Assembly (NCBI GenBank): GCA_001769855.1
Contig: MEPP01000022.1
Span: 62,001 to 126,000 of the forward strand
Direction of reading: 5' to 3'
Length of the DNA stretch: 64,000 nucleotides
Source of the DNA: Bdellovibrionales bacterium GWA2_49_15
GTDB lineage: Bacteria > Bdellovibrionota > Bacteriovoracia > Bacteriovoracales > Bacteriovoracaceae
Part shown: positions 35,151 through 44,291 of the stretch, piece after piece
Layout of the letters: each line of letters begins with the position of its first letter
How positions within the stretch are numbered: the stretch's first letter is position 1
Translations under genes and position numbers: made by a program
The notes under the pieces: generated by a model
Database searches by the model: none
Seen by the model: the letters and a program-made list of their open reading frames with translations, nothing else
Told to the model about the DNA's origin: nothing

Positions 35151-35762
35151 CTACCAGCCAGTTTTCTTTTGCTCGGAAAACTTTGAAAGTTTTGTACGAA
35201 CACGCAGAACCTCAACGGCCTTCTCGATCTCAGTCATACGAATGTTGACGTTGTACTGCTTAATCGTTTTGCCATCGCGGGACTCTGGTTTCATATAGAC
35301 GTTACCAAAGACCATGAGCTCGGCGCCAGTTTGCTTGCCAACTTTTTTGGCATCGGCAGGATCAACCATCCCATCATTTTGATAGGTGATTTCTTTCAAG
35401 ACGGCTTCACGAGCAGCGGCATCAATCAAGGTAAAATCCCCAGATGACGAAAACTCATTTAACATCTCGTCGTTGATATCATTGATAGGGAAATAAGCTT
35501 CCGAGGTCATGTTTTGCACATCAGCGATGAAGATTTTAGGAGCAGAACCTTTCTTGCGTAGAAAAGCCTGGAACCCCTTGTGGTCTTGAATTTGTTTCAA
35601 AATATCGCGAACCACTTTTTCAGTGTCGCCGGAAACCCACTGATCCGTGATTTCCATTGCCTTTTCATCCGACTCAGCCGCATCAACACGTTTTGCCTTG
35701 AAACCGCCACAGCCTGCGCTCAACATCATGGTGGCCAAAAGTAATGCCAATAGTAACTTCAT
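35151..35762 (-). CDS. LpoB-like penicillin-binding-protein activator lipoprotein
   Basis: The 203-residue product has the lipobox MMLSAGC. PKIFIADVQNMTSEAYFPIND and FTLIDAAAREAVLKEI, then GKQTGAELMVFGNVYM, match the periplasmic LpoB/CsgG-like fold that stimulates a peptidoglycan synthase (PBP1b) in E. coli. I chose the ATG at 35762 with GAGGAG 7 nt upstream over the longer ORF start at 35777. It is outer-membrane anchored facing the periplasm. Whether it activates a PBP here is inference by family. Confidence 0.85.
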   Translation of the reverse strand: MKLLLALLLATMMLSAGCGGFKAKRVDAAESDEKAMEITDQWVSGDTEKVVRDILKQIQDHKGFQAFLRKKGSAPKIFIADVQNMTSEAYFPINDINDEMLNEFSSSGDFTLIDAAAREAVLKEITYQNDGMVDPADAKKVGKQTGAELMVFGNVYMKPESRDGKTIKQYNVNIRMTEIEKAVEVLRVRTKLSKFSEQKKTGW

Positions 35763-35781
35763 AAAACGACTCCTCAATTAA

Positions 35782-36486
35782 TTAAAGTTGACCTTGTTTT
35801 GCTTTTACAAAATTTTCCGAAGCATCATTCAATGCTTTTTTCACGTTTTCCTTGGTACCTGGATCATCAACCGCATTGACCACATGATTAGCGGCCTCAT
35901 CGATCGCCTTTTGCAATTCTTTGGTAGGAATTCTCACCAAGGAAGCACAGGTGAATCCAATATAATCGGCTTTGGCACCTCTGCTCTTCTGATAATCGCG
36001 TTTTTCCCAGTAGGTCTTCACAATGCTGGCTCCATGAATCAGGGCCATAATTTTTTCCGCGAGAGTGTTAGAAACGAACTCACGCAGGGGTTGGGTCTTT
36101 GGATTGTTCGGATCAATGCTGGCGGAACCTTCTGTGCTGGCACCGAGTTGCTTATCAATAAAGGTGGCAATTTCGCCGGCGATGTCGGCCTTAGCATTGG
36201 CCTTGGCCAGGTTGCAGGCGATCTCACGACTTACTTTCGGCTCAGTTTCAAAAGAGAAAAAACGGAAATCAGCACCATCTTTCGCTGTTTTCCCATATTC
36301 CTCGGCCCACACGGCTGCATCCTCAACCCAACCCGGACGTATTCCTTCTCCAGAGCTGGTATCCCGCACCTCATAATCCTTTCTTATCTCCTCATGCTTC
36401 ACTTCCACCAATTCTTTTTCTTTTTTAGTGCTACTGCATGAGGTAAACACTAAAACAAGGGCCATAAGCATCACTGTCTTTTTCAT
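35782..36486 (-). CDS. LPP20-like lipoprotein
   Basis: The 234-residue product has the lipobox LVFTSC. RPGWVEDAAVWAEEYGK is the conserved start of the LPP20 lipoprotein fold, followed by NLAKANAKADIAGEIATFIDKQ and a C-terminal helical tail. AAGGAGA lies 7 nt before the ATG. It is 19 nt before the LpoB-like gene, so both are co-transcribed. Its relative at 36508 sits upstream. Such proteins are outer-membrane lipoproteins of unclear role. Confidence 0.75.
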   Translation of the reverse strand: MKKTVMLMALVLVFTSCSSTKKEKELVEVKHEEIRKDYEVRDTSSGEGIRPGWVEDAAVWAEEYGKTAKDGADFRFFSFETEPKVSREIACNLAKANAKADIAGEIATFIDKQLGASTEGSASIDPNNPKTQPLREFVSNTLAEKIMALIHGASIVKTYWEKRDYQKSRGAKADYIGFTCASLVRIPTKELQKAIDEAANHVVNAVDDPGTKENVKKALNDASENFVKAKQGQL

Positions 36487-36507
36487 GTTCCGTTCTCCTT
36501 TAATTCA

Positions 36508-37536
36508 TTAATCCATATTTAAAAGAACTAAGTTGTCTTTCAAAAACTGTTTTAATTCTGGCAGGGCCTTGGCAAGGCACTGATTAAAACTTCGTCCATT
36601 CTCCACGATGGTCTTATCAAGTCCGCCTAACTTGGCCCCCGACTTGTCCATCGATCGCACACTCAAGATAAATTTATGCTGCTCAAAGCCTGCCACTTGC
36701 ATGTGCTCTTGCTCATGCACCAGCTCGCCTTGAATACTATAAGAATGAGGCGCTCCATCATCCACCACGACCTGATAATCATTCTCGGTCAAAACACCCG
36801 TCACTAAATTTTTTAAATCCTGGGCCTCTTTGGGCGCTTCAAACTCGACAAAAACGGCGACATTTTCTTTACCCTTTGCCCGTTTCTTGCCTAAAAGTTC
36901 TTGCAAGCTCACCTTGGCAGGAAAGGGGTTCCCGGCCAAAACGGCATAACGCTGATTTAAGGCCTCGCGTTTATCATTCAGTTTGAGGGCCCTGTTCAGA
37001 GCGGAGCGACGGCCGTCTTTCACCAGTTCTTCCATTTGCGTATCGAGGGGTTTCATCTCATCACGAAAGCGGCCGAGGGCCTCTTCCTTATTAAGCGATG
37101 CCAGCGCGAAGTAGGATTTTAATTTTCTATCATCATAGGTTTTTTTAATCACGACGCCTTTTAAAACTTCATCGGTTAATTCCTCGATTTGCTTTGCCGT
37201 CGTCTCATTCACCTTTCCACTCTGGATACCATTATTATTCGACTTCGTTTCCGAGGTCGTGGTGACAGTGCTTGAGCCCTTCACCCGCGTCTCAAAAAAT
37301 TGAGCGATGCTATTTCTGGCATTGGCTTCGGCCGCCATTTTCCCAGGCCCCTCACCAACGGCGCACATTTCCTGTTCGGTGCAACCATCCTGAGGAGAAT
37401 CGATCCATGCGGGACGTCCGCCCCCGCCTTCTCTGCCTTTACTGTCGGAAGTGGACACCGAGGGCGTCGAACATGAGCTGAGTAAAATCAAACCGACACA
37501 CAAAACCAAAAAGTTCCCAGTCTTCACCGTTGTCAT
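36508..37536 (-). CDS. LPP20-family lipoprotein
   Basis: The 342-residue product has the lipobox LILLSSC. GGGGRPAWIDSPQDGC and GEGPGKMAAEANARNSIAQF match the LPP20 core (RPxW then an A-rich helix). A longer C-terminal part (about 200-342) has LKNLVTGVLTENDYQV and may be an LpoB/CsgG-like add-on. AGGAG lies about 9 nt before the ATG. It is first in the leftward lipoprotein operon, behind a strong terminator (37587-37632). Cell location: outer membrane. Function unknown. Confidence 0.75.
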   Translation of the reverse strand: MTTVKTGNFLVLCVGLILLSSCSTPSVSTSDSKGREGGGGRPAWIDSPQDGCTEQEMCAVGEGPGKMAAEANARNSIAQFFETRVKGSSTVTTTSETKSNNNGIQSGKVNETTAKQIEELTDEVLKGVVIKKTYDDRKLKSYFALASLNKEEALGRFRDEMKPLDTQMEELVKDGRRSALNRALKLNDKREALNQRYAVLAGNPFPAKVSLQELLGKKRAKGKENVAVFVEFEAPKEAQDLKNLVTGVLTENDYQVVVDDGAPHSYSIQGELVHEQEHMQVAGFEQHKFILSVRSMDKSGAKLGGLDKTIVENGRSFNQCLAKALPELKQFLKDNLVLLNMD

Positions 37537-37586
37537 GATTGCTCTACTCCTAAAAATGATTTGAAGAAATCGTAACTCGAAAAGAC

Positions 37587-37632
37587 TTTTTCGTCCGCAC
37601 TTTTTTAGGGGGCAAAAGTGTCGGACGAAAAA
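37587..37632. terminator. Strong bidirectional intrinsic terminator after sodB
   Basis: CGTCCG pairs with CGGACG, CAC with GTG, and TTTT with AAAA around a loop TTAGGGGGC, with T and A runs on either side (37587-37591 and 37628-37632). It lies between the sodB stop and the LPP20 start, both leftward. It separates two transcription units. Confidence 0.85.
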
Positions 37633-37665
37633 AAATATGATACTTGAGTTTTTAACTCTGCGGCA

Positions 37666-38241
37666 TTAGAGATTCTTATTGGCAAAATCCCAATTGATGA
37701 TGTTCCAGAACGCGGCCACGTAATTCGCTCGAGCATTGCGATAATCGATATAGTAAGCATGCTCCCAAACATCGATGGTGAGAACCGGCTTTTGTCCTTC
37801 CGTGAGAGGACAACCGGCATTCGATGTATTCACGATATCGAGCTCTCCGCTTGAAGTTTTGACCAACCATGTCCATCCCGAGCCAAAGTTATTCACGGCC
37901 GAGTTGGTCCATACCTCTTTGAACTTATCAAATGTTCCCCACTTCTTATTAATCAGTTCGGCAACCTTGCCGTTGGGGGCCCCACCTGCCTTGGGCGACA
38001 TACAATTCCAGTAGAAAGTATGATTCCAAACTTGAGCGGCGCTATTGAAGGTAGGCCCTTTCGCCTTTTTGATAATCTCCTCAAGCGACAGCTCCGCAAA
38101 CTCAGTACCTTTAATCTGGTCATTGAGCTTATTGAGATAGGCGATATGATGCTTACCATAGTGAAAATCAATCGTTTCAGGTGAAATATGGGGAGCAAGG
38201 GAATCTTTGGGCCATGGTAATGCGGGTAATTTATGTTCCAT
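37666..38241 (-). CDS. sodB: Superoxide dismutase [Fe]
   Basis: The 191-residue enzyme converts superoxide to hydrogen peroxide and O2. Metal ligands are His27, His74 (in [11 protein letters not shown]), Asp157 and His161 (in [11 protein letters not shown]). Gln70 in [11 protein letters not shown], with SPKAGG, points to the Fe rather than Mn type. AGGAGG lies before the ATG. The protein has no signal peptide, so it is cytoplasmic. A TATAAT hexamer at 38267-38272 (minus strand) lies about 25 nt upstream but has no good -35, so I give no promoter call. Confidence 0.95.
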   Translation of the reverse strand: MEHKLPALPWPKDSLAPHISPETIDFHYGKHHIAYLNKLNDQIKGTEFAELSLEEIIKKAKGPTFNSAAQVWNHTFYWNCMSPKAGGAPNGKVAELINKKWGTFDKFKEVWTNSAVNNFGSGWTWLVKTSSGELDIVNTSNAGCPLTEGQKPVLTIDVWEHAYYIDYRNARANYVAAFWNIINWDFANKNL

Positions 38242-38346
38242 AAAAAAAGTCCTCCTAAGGAAGTATATTATAGAAGACGGTAGGCTCCCCCCGGATGAAA
38301 ATCAAGAGTTGTCTAACTAAATTCTATGCACAGGAATACGACAGGA

Positions 38347-40992
38347 CTACTTAAGTGGAACCTGAACGGGTGCCTTTTCTTCTTCAAAGAAAATGGGGTA
38401 CGCGGTTTTTAAATAACGCGATGAAAGCATCTGAAAGATATCGGCATTTGCATCAGACCCGATGTCATTATTGGGTACTTGAAAGCTGTCATCCAATTCT
38501 TTATTTGCCTGCGATTCGCCTCCCGCATTACCTCCTGCATCAAGAGTCGCGCCAGCTCCTGCGCCATCGTCAAACTTAAAGTCCCCCAGATCAGGCAGCA
38601 CGGGGGCCACTCCAGCAACGACAGCGGCCTTGGCTTTGGCGGCATCTTCGGCCAGCTTTTTTTCCAAAGATTTTGGATCGACAGGCTCAACTGGCGAGGT
38701 CGGCATCATCTGCTCAGGGGTAATCCCTTTCGACGCGAGGTAATCTTTCGTGGCCTTAAACATTCCCTTCAACTTCTGAGTTTGATTTTTGGCAAAATCA
38801 ATCGCTGGTAACTTATGATCCGTTCTATTTTTGTTGAGCCTGCTTTGCAAATCTCCGATCTTTTTCTTGAGCCCGCGTGCCGCAGAGGCCAGGGTTGCCG
38901 TACTGGAAAACGTTCCTTTTCCCATACTCTGTTTTCCAGCAGTGCTGCTATTTAAACTCTTCAAGCTATTCGACAGACCAGCCAGAGATGAGAGGTCCAC
39001 CGAACCGAGAGATGCATCCATGGTATTCCCTACCTCAAGACACCCTCCCTTCCCATCTCCACCTGCTGGACACGGGAAGGTATCACCTGGCGGCAAGGTG
39101 GGAGGGGGACCATCTATAAATTGATCATCAATAACCACCGCACCAGTATAGGGTAGGTCTGAGACGGGAATGGCCCCCGCAGCGGAACGGGGATCGTTGG
39201 CCCCCAGTTTCAAAATAGCTTCAAGGGTGGTGATGTTTTTTGCCAAGACATCAATGACCGCCAATTTTGTATAGGTCGCCTGTGCAAAGGCCAGCACGCA
39301 GGCCAGAGTATTCCAGCCTGTTCGTTTGGCCGGAGTAGAAAAAGCACCATCGGCAGTAGTGTCAGTGGCCTTAAGCAGTCCAATAAAAACGGGGATGGCC
39401 ATGGCCAAGATTCCTAGCCCACTTCCAATCACCTGATTCACGGGCGTCCCTGAATCTTCTGTAGTTTTTGTGGCATTGTCGGCTGCGGCCCTAGCAATAA
39501 AAATTTTTAAGAAATCAAACTGATGATCGGCAAACAAATCATCGCCGTAAAATTGTCGCATTTTTCGATAATCGCTTAAGGATAGTTTCTCCTGCCTGCT
39601 TCTGAGATCTATTTCCGTTTGTGCCTGTTCCATCTCACGCTGAAGTTCGTCGTCGTTTAGGAGATATGATGAACTCGATATCGTCTCATTAAAAAGTATA
39701 TCAGGGAACTTCGGCACATTCAGGTAATGGTTTAGGGCCAATTCCCCGTACCCCTGCTGCAGTTCCGCAGAGGGCAATTGCAGAATATCGGTTTGTTGAA
39801 GCTCACATGTCCTGCTTTCGATATTATAATGGAACTCCCCAGGAGGTTGTCGGTATATCATTGTTCCTGGAAAAGAACATCCCAAGGCGCAACGATCCAT
39901 AACGGGACAATGGAGATCTATCATCCTATTGTTAACCTGCACCACATAGGCCTGAGCGGCCGCCGCGCAGGCCCCACCAGGGCCAGTTGAGGCCACCGTA
40001 CATCCTGCAAAAGCTGTGGAGTAGGCCGTGCTGACGGTCGCTTTTATCGTATTACAATCGAGCTGTGATGTACTGGGCGCAAGATTATTCTGAAAAGCTA
40101 ACAATTTCTGTAGTCCAACCAAAGACATATTCATGGCAGTGGTACAAGCCGTACACTGCGCCGTACATGCAGCTGCAGCTGGTCCCTGCGAACCGCAAGT
40201 TGATGGTGCAATCGTTGTGTTTATCGCAGTACTGGCAGTTTCCCCAGAGGCGATTGCAGCGGTGTCCTGAGTATTACCCCTTATCCAACCGACAAGTTCT
40301 ATAATCGCCGCAATAGCAAAGGCGGCACCCGCGGCAATGGCCAAACCAAACTTCCAGGTGGCCGCAGTTTTAGCACCTTCAAGCGCATCTTTTTGAGCGG
40401 TCAGATACGCCAACTGATCACAAGGCGACACATCCCCAATATAACCTGAGCCACTCGAGCCGGAGCCAGATCCTGTGTAACCTGCGGTGCCGGCCGTCCC
40501 GGCATCACATTTCCCCTGAAGGCCAATCACTGAACCCAAGCGATATTCGACTTTTTTCTTAATCTTCCCAATCGTGGTGGCGAACCCGACGACCGAAGCA
40601 ATTTCACCTGCGAAAAGGGCCACCGCACCGACAGCGGAAAAGATCGTCGAATAACCACAGCTCACGCCAGGTACCCGACAACGAAGAATTTGATACATAA
40701 AAACCATGGCCACGGCCCAGGTTAGCAGAGTGCTGACATAGCCTTCTGAAATTATCCAACCATCACCTTCTAGCTCAACGCTTTGAACGGTACAGCGATC
40801 AGTGTCCGGTTGAACTGCATCACCATTGGGATCGACGTCTTTGCAGTCGGGAAGTCGGGCATCGGCGGCAACAGCATTTGAGATGAATGCGCCAGAAAAG
40901 ACCCTGAACTCTTGAACTGGACCAAGCTGGGTTAACATCCAAACCAAAAAGAGGGCCAACATTTTTCTCGCAGTCACCCAAAAATTTTTCAT
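38347..40992 (-). CDS. Very large Cys-rich exported membrane protein (paralog of 40992)
   Basis: The 881-residue protein has a signal peptide (LALFLVWMLTQ...NAVAA-DARL). Hydrophobic helices occur at about 60-80, 90-110, 180-200 and in the middle; a Cys-rich stretch (CTAQCTACTTAM and others) lies between. The motif FPCPAGGDGKGGC recurs in the paralog at 40992 as LPCPGGGDGKGKC. The last residues hold DIGSDANADIF and SRYLKTAYPIFFEEE, matching the gene at 30097. The ATG at 40992 overlaps the upstream stop by one base with GAGGAG 8 nt upstream. Family unknown. Probably in the envelope. Confidence 0.72.
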   Translation of the reverse strand: MKNFWVTARKMLALFLVWMLTQLGPVQEFRVFSGAFISNAVAADARLPDCKDVDPNGDAVQPDTDRCTVQSVELEGDGWIISEGYVSTLLTWAVAMVFMYQILRCRVPGVSCGYSTIFSAVGAVALFAGEIASVVGFATTIGKIKKKVEYRLGSVIGLQGKCDAGTAGTAGYTGSGSGSSGSGYIGDVSPCDQLAYLTAQKDALEGAKTAATWKFGLAIAAGAAFAIAAIIELVGWIRGNTQDTAAIASGETASTAINTTIAPSTCGSQGPAAAACTAQCTACTTAMNMSLVGLQKLLAFQNNLAPSTSQLDCNTIKATVSTAYSTAFAGCTVASTGPGGACAAAAQAYVVQVNNRMIDLHCPVMDRCALGCSFPGTMIYRQPPGEFHYNIESRTCELQQTDILQLPSAELQQGYGELALNHYLNVPKFPDILFNETISSSSYLLNDDELQREMEQAQTEIDLRSRQEKLSLSDYRKMRQFYGDDLFADHQFDFLKIFIARAAADNATKTTEDSGTPVNQVIGSGLGILAMAIPVFIGLLKATDTTADGAFSTPAKRTGWNTLACVLAFAQATYTKLAVIDVLAKNITTLEAILKLGANDPRSAAGAIPVSDLPYTGAVVIDDQFIDGPPPTLPPGDTFPCPAGGDGKGGCLEVGNTMDASLGSVDLSSLAGLSNSLKSLNSSTAGKQSMGKGTFSSTATLASAARGLKKKIGDLQSRLNKNRTDHKLPAIDFAKNQTQKLKGMFKATKDYLASKGITPEQMMPTSPVEPVDPKSLEKKLAEDAAKAKAAVVAGVAPVLPDLGDFKFDDGAGAGATLDAGGNAGGESQANKELDDSFQVPNNDIGSDANADIFQMLSSRYLKTAYPIFFEEEKAPVQVPLK

Positions 40993-43274
40993 CACTTCTG
41001 CTCCTCAAAAAGCACAGGGTAAGCCGATTTCATATATCGGGAGGTCAACATATCAAACAGCGAAATGGCGGGATTTGTTTCGATATCATTAGAGCGAATA
41101 ATCAGAGAGTCATCAATGGCAACCTCTCCCTCAGTTCCGGGATTGAGCTCGTTCTCGCTTTCAAGTGAGATGGCGGGATTGACCTCTGCATTTTGCAAGG
41201 TAAAGGCGGCAAAAGGATCGGCGGCAACGCCGGCGGCAGCACCCGCCTGAGCTTTTTGGGACTCAAAGGCCTGGACCTTCTCGGCAAATCTTTTCTTATC
41301 TTGCTCGGTTAGATTACCCTGTGGCTCCATAGCGCTCAAAAGTGTTTTCGCATCAGTCTTTTGCGCCTTGAGGGTGGCCCGCGTCTGATCATACATGCGC
41401 TTTAACATATCCCTTTCAACTTTCTCAAAGGGAATCGGTGCCAACCCCACTCTGCCGCGCGACTGGTTGTATAAATTTTTGGAATCCTTTAATAATTTCT
41501 TCACCCGGGCGGCGTTATTGGCCAGACTGCTGGTCGAGCGCATGGCATTGGGGCTGACATCCCGTGAGCCTCCCAGCTCTTTTCCCAGCGAAGCGAGGGA
41601 CTTTGACAGGCCCGCCAACGAACCTAACTCCAGCTCTTGCAGAGAGACGGCCATATCCTTGGAAATTTCATTGCACTTGCCTTTTCCATCGCCACCGCCG
41701 GGACAAGGAAGAGGCGGATTATCGTTTGAAATAATAGGTGCCCCATCCATATTATCGCTGTCGATAACAACAGAGTTAAACGGGATGGCGGCCGCCGTTC
41801 CGACGACAACTTTCGTTGTGCTCTGGTCCGCGGCCTTAAGAATTTGATTGATCGTTTCGATATTTTTTTCCAGTTTGGCAATGACTCCGGCCTTGGTGTA
41901 AGCCGCTCCACCACCGGCCAGGGCCGCCAGGAGGGTATTCCACAAACCACGTTTTAAGGGTGTTCCATAGAGCGTATCTGACATCTTGTCCGACACTTTG
42001 AAGAGTGCCACGATAATAATGACCGCCGCACCCGCAAGCCCCAAGGATTTTGTAATGATGGAATGTATATTGGAAGCGCTGGGGGAATCACCGGCATAGG
42101 CATCCATCTTGAACATGGATTGCACCATCTTCAAAAAGAAATCGGGAGCATCGCTTTCCGTCATTACAGGAATTTCAGAGGATGGTTCCTCATTCTTGGC
42201 AACGACTGTGAGGGGTTGGCTTTGACAGCCTAAGGTACAAGGCTTCGATTGGGTGCAGTTGAGAAAATGATAGCGGGCCGTGAGTGTGGCCGAAAATGCA
42301 TTACCGGAGGCGGCACACGGTCCCGCCGCTGAACAGGCCCCCTGCACTGTTTGCTGAGCTATATTTAAGGGTTGCAAGATGGTCTCGCATTGGGCCTGGG
42401 AGACCATGGGAAGCGGGGTATTCCACTGGCCTATCATTTCCCCTATCGCGGCGGAGGCCGAGGCAATGGCCCCGGTGCATGGTCCACATGCGGCCGCACA
42501 GGCTGCAGCACCCATAGTGCAACCTGCCACGGTACTGGCGTTGGCAGCGGCGGCGGTGGTGGCGGCTGAGATGATAGAGGCATCGGTGGCATTATCCTGA
42601 TAGGCCGCCACATATTCAATAATGGCGGCGATGGCATAGGCCACAGCAGCGCCCGTCTGAAGCATGAATTTTATTTCTGCCGCATCCTTGGCCTTTTCAT
42701 AGCTTTTTTTCTGGGCAATCAGCGCGGTATATTGATCGCAGATACTTTTACCATCAATCATGCCCTCCCCTTCTGCTGGGGCCGAACCTGAGCCTGAGCC
42801 CGCACAGTGATCTTTGAATTTTCTCAACATATCGGCGCGATATTCGATTTTATCCTTCGCCTCAGAGTACATGGCAATTTGCACCACCTCGCCCGCCAGT
42901 AGCGCCAGACCGGCCACTGCGGAGAAGAGCGTTGACCAACCACACTTTAAAGAGGGCTGAAGACAACGGCGTATTTGAAAGAGAGAAATCATGGCCGCCG
43001 CCCACAACACCAGCATCGAGTAATAACCCTCTGTGACGATGATATCTTGATGGTCATAGTTAACGGTCTGGATTGTACATTGATCACCAGAGGCCTGAGA
43101 TGCATTTTCACAACCACTGAGCCTATGGGCGTCTGGATGCGGTGTGGTTTCTTCATCCTGAGCGAAGGCCTGCCCGACAAAGTAATCATTGTGCATGATT
43201 AAAATTGAACACAACAATAAGGCCACAGCTTGCCTTAATAATCTTCCAAACAAGTGATCACGCCTGTTGCCCAT
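40992..43274 (-). CDS. Very large Cys-rich exported membrane protein (paralog of 38347)
   Basis: This paralog of the 38347 protein has about 760 residues, with start at 43274 (GGGGGAG just before the ATG). The signal peptide is LLRQAVALLLCSILIMH to about AFA-QD. It shares the beginning region (EGYYSMLVLWAAAMISLFQIRRC), the TM-rich half, GDGKGKC, and the C-terminal SRYMKSAYPVLFEEQ. The first long form (to 43409) would add a non-signal leader and is rejected. Its stop overlaps the start of the 38347 gene by one base, so the two are coupled. Function unknown. Confidence 0.72.
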   Translation of the reverse strand: MGNRRDHLFGRLLRQAVALLLCSILIMHNDYFVGQAFAQDEETTPHPDAHRLSGCENASQASGDQCTIQTVNYDHQDIIVTEGYYSMLVLWAAAMISLFQIRRCLQPSLKCGWSTLFSAVAGLALLAGEVVQIAMYSEAKDKIEYRADMLRKFKDHCAGSGSGSAPAEGEGMIDGKSICDQYTALIAQKKSYEKAKDAAEIKFMLQTGAAVAYAIAAIIEYVAAYQDNATDASIISAATTAAAANASTVAGCTMGAAACAAACGPCTGAIASASAAIGEMIGQWNTPLPMVSQAQCETILQPLNIAQQTVQGACSAAGPCAASGNAFSATLTARYHFLNCTQSKPCTLGCQSQPLTVVAKNEEPSSEIPVMTESDAPDFFLKMVQSMFKMDAYAGDSPSASNIHSIITKSLGLAGAAVIIIVALFKVSDKMSDTLYGTPLKRGLWNTLLAALAGGGAAYTKAGVIAKLEKNIETINQILKAADQSTTKVVVGTAAAIPFNSVVIDSDNMDGAPIISNDNPPLPCPGGGDGKGKCNEISKDMAVSLQELELGSLAGLSKSLASLGKELGGSRDVSPNAMRSTSSLANNAARVKKLLKDSKNLYNQSRGRVGLAPIPFEKVERDMLKRMYDQTRATLKAQKTDAKTLLSAMEPQGNLTEQDKKRFAEKVQAFESQKAQAGAAAGVAADPFAAFTLQNAEVNPAISLESENELNPGTEGEVAIDDSLIIRSNDIETNPAISLFDMLTSRYMKSAYPVLFEEQK

Positions 43275-43500
43275 AAACTCCCCCAATACTAATTCTATGG
43301 CATTATAACCTGTTTTTGGGCAGTTTATTGGCGCTTTGCCGGCCAACTCCTGAAAAAAATTGAGTTCTCGAGAAATTGCCCGTGCAATTTTCTCTGCTAC
43401 CACTGGCAATAATTGAGGCCACTTTTCCGCTCTTCAGGGGGAAATCCTTACTTTTACAGGGCTTTTTGTAGAAATTACCGGGTCGGCCAGCAAAATTAAA

Positions 43501-43520
43501 AGGCCTGTGTTAGAAGGCCT
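43501..43520. repeat. Inverted repeat in the leader of the lipoprotein gene at 43546
   Basis: Two AGGCCT blocks flank an 8-nt spacer, just before the ribosome-binding site. The gap 43275-43545 otherwise shows no ORF or strong promoter that I can defend. Confidence 0.3.
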
Positions 43521-43545
43521 CAACAAACAAGTTCAGGGAGAATGT

Positions 43546-44235
43546 ATGAAAAAAATTGTATTACTCTTGTCCATGGTTCTGCTCACTTCTTGCGTCGAAA
43601 AAGTACGCGGAACTTTTGAAGCAAAACGCCCGCTCACCTTACGTGGCAAAGACGGTAGTCTCACACTCACAGAAGGTGTCCACTCTGCCGTCCTCAAAAT
43701 TAAGCAGAAAAAATCTGCCACCATTGTGGTGGAAGCCAACGGCCGCAAATCAAAGGTACAGTTTAATCTTCCAAGAGGCGTGAAGTTGCCGACTAACTAT
43801 GGCCAAGTTCGCTTGACTTCAAACGAAGTTGGACAACCGTACGATGTCAACGCCGCCGCCAACACGACGGTCAGCAACTCTGGTCCAAGAACTTCTACGG
43901 AATCTTGCTCCCGCTCAGTTGTGCGCCCAGTTTGTTCTTATGTGACAGTGCCGAGTCGTCCGGTTTGTCGAACCGATCGCTACGGCCGTCAAATTTGCAG
44001 CACTCCTCCAGCGACCACCCGCCGCGTTTGTCGTGATGAGTGGGTCAGCGTCTACGGCCAGCGCCAGGTGACTTTTGAATATCGTGGAGAAACCACAGAA
44101 TTTAACTTCACTTTGCTCGACCCTTCTTCACAAGAAGTCGTCGGTCGCTTCAATGGCTATGATTACGATGCCGATCGCGTCGTGACAGGCTATGGCCCTT
44201 GTTATGTTTATGGTTCAGGAATTTTGATTCAGTAA
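43546..44235 (+). CDS. Hypothetical lipoprotein
   Basis: The 229-residue product starts at ATG 43546 (GGGAG 6 nt upstream) and has the lipobox LLTSC. An N-terminal beta-rich domain (about 20-100) is followed by a Cys- and Ser-rich stretch CSRSVVRPVCSYVTV and then VCRDEWVSVYGQRQVTFEYRG, and a C-terminal beta sheet. No family recognised; several Cys could form disulfides. A terminator follows immediately. It is a single-gene unit. Probably outer-membrane anchored. Confidence 0.7.
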   Translation: MKKIVLLLSMVLLTSCVEKVRGTFEAKRPLTLRGKDGSLTLTEGVHSAVLKIKQKKSATIVVEANGRKSKVQFNLPRGVKLPTNYGQVRLTSNEVGQPYDVNAAANTTVSNSGPRTSTESCSRSVVRPVCSYVTVPSRPVCRTDRYGRQICSTPPATTRRVCRDEWVSVYGQRQVTFEYRGETTEFNFTLLDPSSQEVVGRFNGYDYDADRVVTGYGPCYVYGSGILIQ

Positions 44236-44264
44236 TTGCCAAAGTTAAGACCTTGCATCATCTC

Positions 44265-44291
44265 AAGGCCTCCCTCCTGGGAGGCCTTTTT
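44265..44291 (+). terminator. Intrinsic terminator of the lipoprotein gene
   Basis: AAGGCCTCCC and GGGAGGCCTT pair around the loop TCCT, followed by a short T run. It overlaps the end of the convergent hydrolase gene at 44290. Confidence 0.85.

Noticed and set aside
38258-38290. sodB promoter based on TATAAT at 38267-38272
   Set aside because: No acceptable -35 within 16-18 nt; a lone hexamer is not enough.
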